A DNA stretch of 64,000 nucleotides from Ypsolopha sequella (Eukaryota > Arthropoda > Insecta > Lepidoptera > Ypsolophidae). Each line of letters opens with the position of its first letter. The stretch's first letter is position 1. Below, piece after piece: positions 58,791 through 64,000 of the stretch. The stretch lies in assembly GCA_934047225.1 (NCBI GenBank), contig CAKOHE010000044.1:310001-374000 (forward strand). Direction: 5' to 3'. The notes below the pieces were generated by a model that did no database searches, was not told where the DNA came from, and was given only the letters and a program-made list of their open reading frames with translations. The translations under genes and the position numbers were made by a program.

Positions 58791-59492
58791 ATGAAAATTC
58801 CCTGTTCCAACAACCCCGAAAGAATTAAGTCTTTCCTCGGTCTGGTTGGCTATTATCGCAAGTTCATACAAAAATTTGCTCACATTACAAACCCAATGAC
58901 TATATATTTAAAGAAAGGCGCAAAAGTGACGCACAGCCCTGAATTCGTCCAATCATTCGAAAAATGCAAAGAACTCATATCCACATATCCCACTCTCCAA
59001 TATCTAGACTTCGAAAAACCATTTAACCCAACGACGGACGCGTCAGACGTAGCGATAGCCGCTATACTTTCCCAAGGACCTGTAGGATCAGATAAACCGA
59101 TAGCGTACGCCTCACGCACGCTCTCAGAAACGGAAACCCGATACTCAGCGACAGAAAAAGAATGTCTCGTCATTGTCTGGGCAGTTAAGTACTTCCGACC
59201 ATACCTTTATGGAAAAAGGTTTACCATATTTACGGATCACCAACCGTTAACATTCTTAAATCCTAAGACAAAGACCGACCCCAGTTCAAAATTAACCAGA
59301 TGGCGACTAAAGCTTCAAGACTATACCTTCGATACAGTGTATAAAAAAGGTAAACTTAACACAAACGCAGACGCATTATCTAGAGTAAAAATATACCCAT
59401 TAAATATAGACCAACAGAGTACATCAACCAAAGGTATCATAGACCTACATCGAGTTGACGACCTCACATTACAAGAATTTGAAGAGTGGTAA
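58791..59492 (+). pseudogene. pol: Gypsy RNase H fragment
   Basis: A single open frame: RIKSFLGLVGYYRKFIQKFA (RT connection), PTTDASDVAIAAILSQGP, YSATEKECLVIVWAVKYFRP, FTIFTDHQPLTFLN, KGKLNTNADALSRVKI. RNase H acidic residues appear kept. It stops at 59492, where the integrase part continues in another frame. Confidence 0.85.
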
Positions 59493-59498
59493 AATTTT

Positions 59499-60598
59499 GT
59501 GGAAACGCCATTAAATCCGCAAGAAAATGTTACCCCCTTAACCAATGACATCACCACGTCAGAACAAAATCAAATTGACCAAACGACCGACAATAACCTA
59601 ATAACCACAGAAAATGTTCCCCAAAGTTCTGTTGCTCTTGACCGACAATTAAAACAATTCCATATAAGAAAAACCCCAGGCGATAAATACTACATAGAAG
59701 ACCGATCAAATGGCAACTTAAGAATTAAAGATGTGTTTATCCCAATTAACAATACAGAAAATCAAATTACGCAATTCTTAAAAGAACATACCGTGCCCGA
59801 CCGTTTATTCTATTGTTTTTTCTATTACGAAGATTTCTATCCGTTGTTTTTTAAAATCTACAAATCCGTATTTAACGAACGCGGACCGAAATTGATTAGA
59901 TGTTTATCTCGTGTAACATTAGTTGAAATTGAATTTGAACAAAAAGAACTCATAAAAAATATCATGAAGGTAAAACTATACATAGAGGAATTCAAGAAAC
60001 ATATAAACAGTTACATAGAAACTACCATTGGCCAAAAATTTTACTATCCATTTTACATTTCAAAATATAATAAATCCATTTATTAGCTTTAACAGAAACA
60101 CCGATGAAACCAATGGAACATATCTTTATGGACCTATATACCTCAGACGGAAATACGGTCTTCACTATAATTGATAATTTCAGCAAATACGCGCAAGCCG
60201 TCCCCTTTAATTCAACGAGTACACATATCGCAGAAACTTTATTATACCTATTCTCAGTATTAGGCGTTCCCAGCAAGATAACGACAGACTCAGACTCAAA
60301 GTTTGACAATGAAACTATTAAAGAGATCTGTGCACTCCATATAATTAATATACTTTTTACGACCCCCTACAACCCAATTTCAAATTCGCCTATAGAACGA
60401 GTACATTCGACAATTGGTGAACTGATACGCCTTCAGCGTGTTCAAAACAAAGACGACACCATCCAGTTAATGAGATATGCCGTAATGGCTTATAACAATA
60501 GTATTCATTCGACAACTGGATTTCATTACCATTATCCATTCCATTACCAAGATTCCAAATACAAGAAAATGAATCGAAAACTAAAGAGATTCAGCTAG
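59499..60598 (+). pseudogene. pol: Gypsy integrase fragments
   Basis: 59499-60086 encodes the RNase H-integrase linker (HIRKTPGDKYYIEDRSNGNL; EHTVPDRLFY). It ends abruptly at GQKFYYPFYISKYNK, so the HHCC zinc finger is deleted. 60104-60598 holds the core: D in EHIFMDLYTSDGN, D in KITTDSDSKFDN, E in NSPIERVHSTIGE. C-terminal part degraded. Two or more frameshifts. Confidence 0.8.
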
Positions 60599-60689
60599 AA
60601 AACATTCACTTAGACAAATTACACCAACTAACTAGTCAAATCAGAATACCTGAAGAAAACTTTGAACCTGAATTTACAGTAGGAGTAAA

Positions 60690-60823
60690 AAATATATGCA
60701 AAATTTTGAAATTGTTCAAAATATTTCCAAAACAAAAGTGAGAAAAATAAAAATATTAGCCTTAAAATACAATATGGGTATCAAAAAATATGTATGTCCC
60801 CCCCCCTTATCTCCGAAACTGGT
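60690..60823. repeat. Dispersed repeat interrupted by the BEL LTR
   Basis: From CAAAATATTTCCAAAACAAA to CCTTATCTCCGAAACTGGT this matches 28546-28930 with an internal deletion. The match stops exactly at the TG of the LTR. Confidence 0.7.
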
Positions 60824-61039
60824 TGTACGGGCAAGCCGCACATTCTGCTGCGTTGGCTGTTTACTTAGCCGTCGTCGATCATCGCCCTAATTTCATCAGT
60901 TCACAATCGGTCACCGTCCATACCGCGTGTACTCATCAATCACTCATCAATATCAATTATACTTACGTGTGTTTGTCCAATAAATTCATAAAACTATCAA
61001 AAATTATCATTTATCAACCCCGCGATCGGTGATCGTACA
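60824..61039 (+). repeat. 5' LTR of the BEL/Pao element
   Basis: 216 bp, TGTACGGGCAAGCC ... CGGTGATCGTACA. The ends form TGTACG/CGTACA inverted repeats. AATAAA at about 60980. The right boundary is set by the primer-binding site. The partner LTR is outside the window. Confidence 0.75.
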
Positions 61040-61057
61040 TGGTCCTTCGAACCGGAT
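61040..61057 (+). promoter_or_regulatory. Primer-binding site, tRNA-Tyr
   Basis: TGGTCCTTCGAACCGGAT starts directly after the LTR and is complementary, with one mismatch, to the 3' end of tRNA-Tyr (CCGGCTCGAAGGA-CCA). Confidence 0.75.
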
Positions 61058-61099
61058 TTTGAATCAGGACCTCGCGTCGCGAATTTAAAAATCAGTCCT

Positions 61100-61390
61100 G
61101 TCAAAAATCAAAATACTTATCAAGTATCTATATCATACTATCAAGTGAACTCTTATCATATCAAGTGAATTATCATACTATCAAGTGAACTCTTATCATA
61201 TCAAGTGAACTATCATACTATCAAGTGAACTCTTATCATATCAAGTGAACTATCATACTATCCAGTGAACTATTATTATATCAAGTGAACTATTATTATA
61301 TCAAGTGAATTATCAATCAAATACTATCAAGTGAACTATCATTATAGCAAGTGAATTATCAATTAAGTGGATCATACTATCAACTAGCAG
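61100..61390 (+). repeat. Leader tandem repeats (TATCAAGTGAA)n
   Basis: About fifteen imperfect copies of TATCA(T/A)..ACTATCAAGTGAACT in units of about 20 and 40 bp, between the primer site and gag. Non-coding; the packaging region of BEL elements would lie here. Confidence 0.8.
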
Positions 61391-61612
61391 CATATCAAGC
61401 GCATCAAATCATCCGTCGAGGGCTTGAATGACCTCAATCAATCAGCGCATCAGCATCAATCAGCATCAAGACTATCAGCATCAGGATCACTCAGAATCCG
61501 CATCAATCAATATCAGCGTCAGCAGAGCAGCACCGAGTGCAGTAAAAAGCTCAAAACAACAAATCAAGTAAGATCTTTCCATTTATTCATTGACTAACTT
61601 ATAATTATCAAC

Positions 61613-64000
61613 ATGGAGGGACAAGATCTTTTAGATAATCAAAAACTTATCAAGCAAGAGTTGGAAAAACTCCTATCAAACTTTAAGAAGGATCCGAAGG
61701 AGCGGAAATCTTCTGAAGACTACTTTAAAAGGAAGCTCAGTACCCTCGAAAGATACTGGGACGACTTTCAAGCCAATCACAGTAAGTTATATCAGTTTGA
61801 AGTGCGAGATGAACCTTACTTCACGAATAAGGAGTACAGCAAGGTTCAACAAACTTATCAGGCCACAAAGAATATCATCAATTGTGAATATGAAGAGTAT
61901 ATGCAAAATCAAGATAGGTTCCGTGGCGATACCTCCGAAGGAGCTAAGGAGCAGAAGCAGACTCCACGTCCGCTGCTGGTAAATCGAGGACAAGATAGCA
62001 AGACCGAAGAGTTGCTGCGCAAGCAATCCAGCAATTTTAAAGCTTTTATCAGGACTATTTCAAACATCGAGGTGTCCTCAATCAAGGAAAAGTGGGAGTT
62101 CGAGGACGCATTGAAATCTCTGGAAATGCGTTGGGGAGCAGTAGATTCACTCCATTGGGAGATTGACAGCATTTTGGACGGTCATAATCAAGAATATGAA
62201 GAAACATTCTCCCAAAATGAACAAAAATATCAAAATATCAAAAAAGCAATTAATCAAAAGTTATGGGCCGTCGCTAACATGGAAAAGGCGACGCCGAGAA
62301 TGACCATCCCGGATTTCCATGGGAATTATCATAAGTGGGTTTCCTTTAAGGACCTATTCGTGGAAGCAATCCACAACAATGCATCAATGTCCAACGCTCA
62401 GAAAATGCAGTTCCTTAAATCAAAATTGAGAGGAGAAGCGGAGGCTATCATACAGCACTTGAAAATAAGCTCTGACAATTATGAAGCTTGTTGGAAAATA
62501 TTAAATGATAGATTTGACAACACGAAGCTTATAGTAAATTCGCATCTAGACCTTCTTTTTAATTTACCCATCATGAAGCAACAATCAGCTGAGCAAATAA
62601 AGAGACTTCACGACACCACTAATGAATGTCTTTTTGCGATAAAAAACCTGGGTGCAAACATCTCCACCTGGGATCCGTTGATAATTTATATTTTACAACA
62701 AAAACTGGATTCAGTCACCAACGATGACTACGTCAGATCACTGCGGAACCCAAAAGCTTTGCCTAGCATATCAGATTTCATGAACTTTATGAAAACGAAG
62801 TTTACATCGTTAGAATCATCTCGTTATAAGCAGGACAAGAATCGGCAAAACCCATCAGCGTCGTCACCAAGTAGTAGCAATAGCAAATATGAATACCAAT
62901 CAAAATCAAATTTCCGTCAAAATGATGAAAATCACTCAAGAAAATTCTATAATAATTCTACACAAAAATCATACAACACGGGAAAAGGGTCCGGCAATCG
63001 AAAAAGATGCGCATATTGCAATAACACCGATCACGCCATATTCTTTTGCAACAAGTTTATGGAACTATCAGCGGAAATGAAAAGGAGGTCAATAAACAAT
63101 TTAAATTTATGCAAAAACTGTCTCTATAATCATAATGGAAAAAATTGTTTCTCCGAAAAAAGGTGTAGAAAATGCAACGGTAATCATAATACGCTGTTGC
63201 ATGAGGCTTTCGAGTGCATGTCGAAACCGGAAAAAGTGACCCGAAACAGTCACGTTTCACAGGAAAACATTTCAGAAATTTTATTGGCGACTGCAATCGT
63301 CAAAGTCCAGGCAAAGGACGGAATTTATCATAATTTGCGCTGTTTAATTGATGGTGGATCTCAAATTTCGGCAATTAGCGAAAATGCAGCGCAACTGTTG
63401 CAATTACCGCGCCAAAAATGCAAAGGCGTTATTTATGGCGTTGGATCCAAGGAAAATAGTTGCAAAGGCCTTATCAATATCAATTGTTCGTCAGTAGCAA
63501 CACATTACACGTTTAACACCGATGTTTATATCATGCGTAAATTGATAAACAACTTACCAAATCAATCTTTTCCGGAACCTTCATGGTCCTATTTGAAAAA
63601 TATCAAGTTAGCTGATCCAAAGTTTTACAAAAGTCGCCCTATTGACATGCTATTAGGGGCCGACGTTTATTCATCAATTATCATGGGAGGTATTATCAAG
63701 AAAAATGATATACTGCCGATTGCACAACAAACGCAGTTAGGATGGATATTATCAGGAAATGTAAAATCACTACAATGCAACGTCATTACCAACAATGTAG
63801 AGGACCTTCAGAGGTTTTGGACAGTCGAAGACATCGGAGAAAAATCAGAATTATCAACCGAAGATCAAGAATGCGTGCAGTTTTATCAAGAAACAACGAG
63901 AAGGCTAGACGACGGACACTATCAAGTCCGAATACCTTTAAAATCACACGGCCTAGAAAAATTAGGTGAATCAAGACAAAAAGCTGTAGCGCAGTTTAAA
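61613..64000 (+). CDS. BEL/Pao Gag-Pol (Gag, protease, start of RT), runs off window
   Basis: Open for 796 codons from the ATG at 61613, without a stop to the window end. Residues 1-220 are coiled-coil-like and charged. About 220-400 is a DUF1759-type BEL capsid region (TIPDFHGNYHKWVSFKDLFV; FLKSKLRGEAEAIIQHL). Zinc knuckles follow: CAYCNNTDHAIFFC (C-x2-C-x4-H-x4-C, residue 466) and CRKCNGNHNTLLH. The protease is the A17 type with active site CLIDGGSQISAIS (D580) and the partner motif PIDMLLGADVYSSI. TQLGWILSG and FWTVEDI then lead into RT. Gag and Pol are in one frame, as usual for BEL. Encodes particle core, maturation protease and polymerase. Confidence 0.93.
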   Translation, partial: MEGQDLLDNQKLIKQELEKLLSNFKKDPKERKSSEDYFKRKLSTLERYWDDFQANHSKLYQFEVRDEPYFTNKEYSKVQQTYQATKNIINCEYEEYMQNQDRFRGDTSEGAKEQKQTPRPLLVNRGQDSKTEELLRKQSSNFKAFIRTISNIEVSSIKEKWEFEDALKSLEMRWGAVDSLHWEIDSILDGHNQEYEETFSQNEQKYQNIKKAINQKLWAVANMEKATPRMTIPDFHGNYHKWVSFKDLFVEAIHNNASMSNAQKMQFLKSKLRGEAEAIIQHLKISSDNYEACWKILNDRFDNTKLIVNSHLDLLFNLPIMKQQSAEQIKRLHDTTNECLFAIKNLGANISTWDPLIIYILQQKLDSVTNDDYVRSLRNPKALPSISDFMNFMKTKFTSLESSRYKQDKNRQNPSASSPSSSNSKYEYQSKSNFRQNDENHSRKFYNNSTQKSYNTGKGSGNRKRCAYCNNTDHAIFFCNKFMELSAEMKRRSINNLNLCKNCLYNHNGKNCFSEKRCRKCNGNHNTLLHEAFECMSKPEKVTRNSHVSQENISEILLATAIVKVQAKDGIYHNLRCLIDGGSQISAISENAAQLLQLPRQKCKGVIYGVGSKENSCKGLININCSSVATHYTFNTDVYIMRKLINNLPNQSFPEPSWSYLKNIKLADPKFYKSRPIDMLLGADVYSSIIMGGIIKKNDILPIAQQTQLGWILSGNVKSLQCNVITNNVEDLQRFWTVEDIGEKSELSTEDQECVQFYQETTRRLDDGHYQVRIPLKSHGLEKLGESRQKAVAQFK

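Larger units (their letters stand above)
58020..60690 (+). mobile_element. Decayed 17.6/297-like Gypsy element, internal part
   Basis: Plus-strand pol remains in the order RT, RNase H, integrase, with stops, frameshifts and deletions. No LTR, gag or env recognised. Its RNase H is close to that of the element at 16.5-24.3 kb (LSQGPVGSDKPIAYASRTLS), so it is an older relative. It ends next to the repeat interrupted by the BEL LTR. Confidence 0.85.
60824..64000 (+). mobile_element. BEL/Pao LTR retrotransposon, 5' part
   Basis: 5' LTR, primer site, repeat-rich leader and an uninterrupted gag-protease frame, continuing past the right edge. No lesion seen in 2388 nt of coding sequence, so the copy may be intact. 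RT, integrase and the 3' LTR would lie in the next few kilobases. Confidence 0.9.

Noticed and set aside
62889..63969. Short frames within 61.6-64.0 kb
   Set aside because: They are shadows of the long BEL Gag-Pol frame that continues off the window.

Overview
This is eukaryotic nuclear DNA, most probably from a moth or butterfly (Lepidoptera). The evidence is spliced host genes with GT-AG introns, low GC content, tRNA-derived SINEs with the 'GGTGAAGGAAAACATCGT' type body common in Lepidoptera, and dense layers of insect-type transposons. There is no bacterial or viral genome here. The window is poor in host genes and rich in repeats.

Host genes. The left 12.9 kb is the 5' half of a minus-strand gene for rootletin (Root/CROCC), the coiled-coil protein of the ciliary rootlet. 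Five coding exons (6640 down to about 202) join with consistent phases. A probable non-coding first exon lies at about 12808-12880, with two close matches to the RFX X-box (12887-12899 and 12912-12925) directly upstream, as expected for a cilium gene. The rest of the gene lies off the left edge. At 30.7-31.4 kb there is a tiny two-exon minus-strand gene (55 residues, unrecognised). At 32.1-32.7 kb there is a plus-strand THAP-domain pseudogene.

Mobile DNA, left to right. The large rootletin introns hold a foldback element, TIR MITEs, two hAT-type MITEs and a roughly 4.2 kb TIR transposon that itself contains a decayed LINE. A near-intact errantivirus-like Ty3/Gypsy element (16493-24254, minus) has LTRs that look identical, a 4-bp target duplication, a tRNA-Ser primer site, gag, pol and an env-like gene. 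Its gag-pol junction has a UUUAAAC frameshift site, and env has a good splice donor/acceptor pair. Next come a Tc1 element with a one-base frameshift (25833-27469), several foldbacks, a Jockey-type LINE with poly(A) (about 34120-36228) lodged in the LTR of a CsRn1/Kabuki-like Gypsy element (36229-40140), and a TIR element carrying a short ORF (42672-43915). A very uniform satellite of 69 units of 77 bp follows (45956-51261), then a PIN/FEN-like gene fragment and LINE (53.9-55.4 kb), a decayed 17.6/297-like Gypsy (58.0-60.7 kb), and the 5' part of a BEL/Pao element (60824 to the window end) with its LTR, tRNA-Tyr primer site and an open gag-protease frame.

How the parts relate. Nesting gives relative ages. 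The BEL element sits inside an older repeat shared with 28.5 kb. The Jockey LINE and a short LINE tail each interrupt the CsRn1-like Gypsy. The LINE at 9-12 kb lies within an older TIR transposon, which lies in the first intron of rootletin. The points most worth following up are the paired X-boxes, the spliced env leader that doubles as a short upstream ORF in the unspliced RNA, the satellite's local four-unit higher-order pattern, and the A-B-A'-B' inverted-repeat structure beside the THAP pseudogene.
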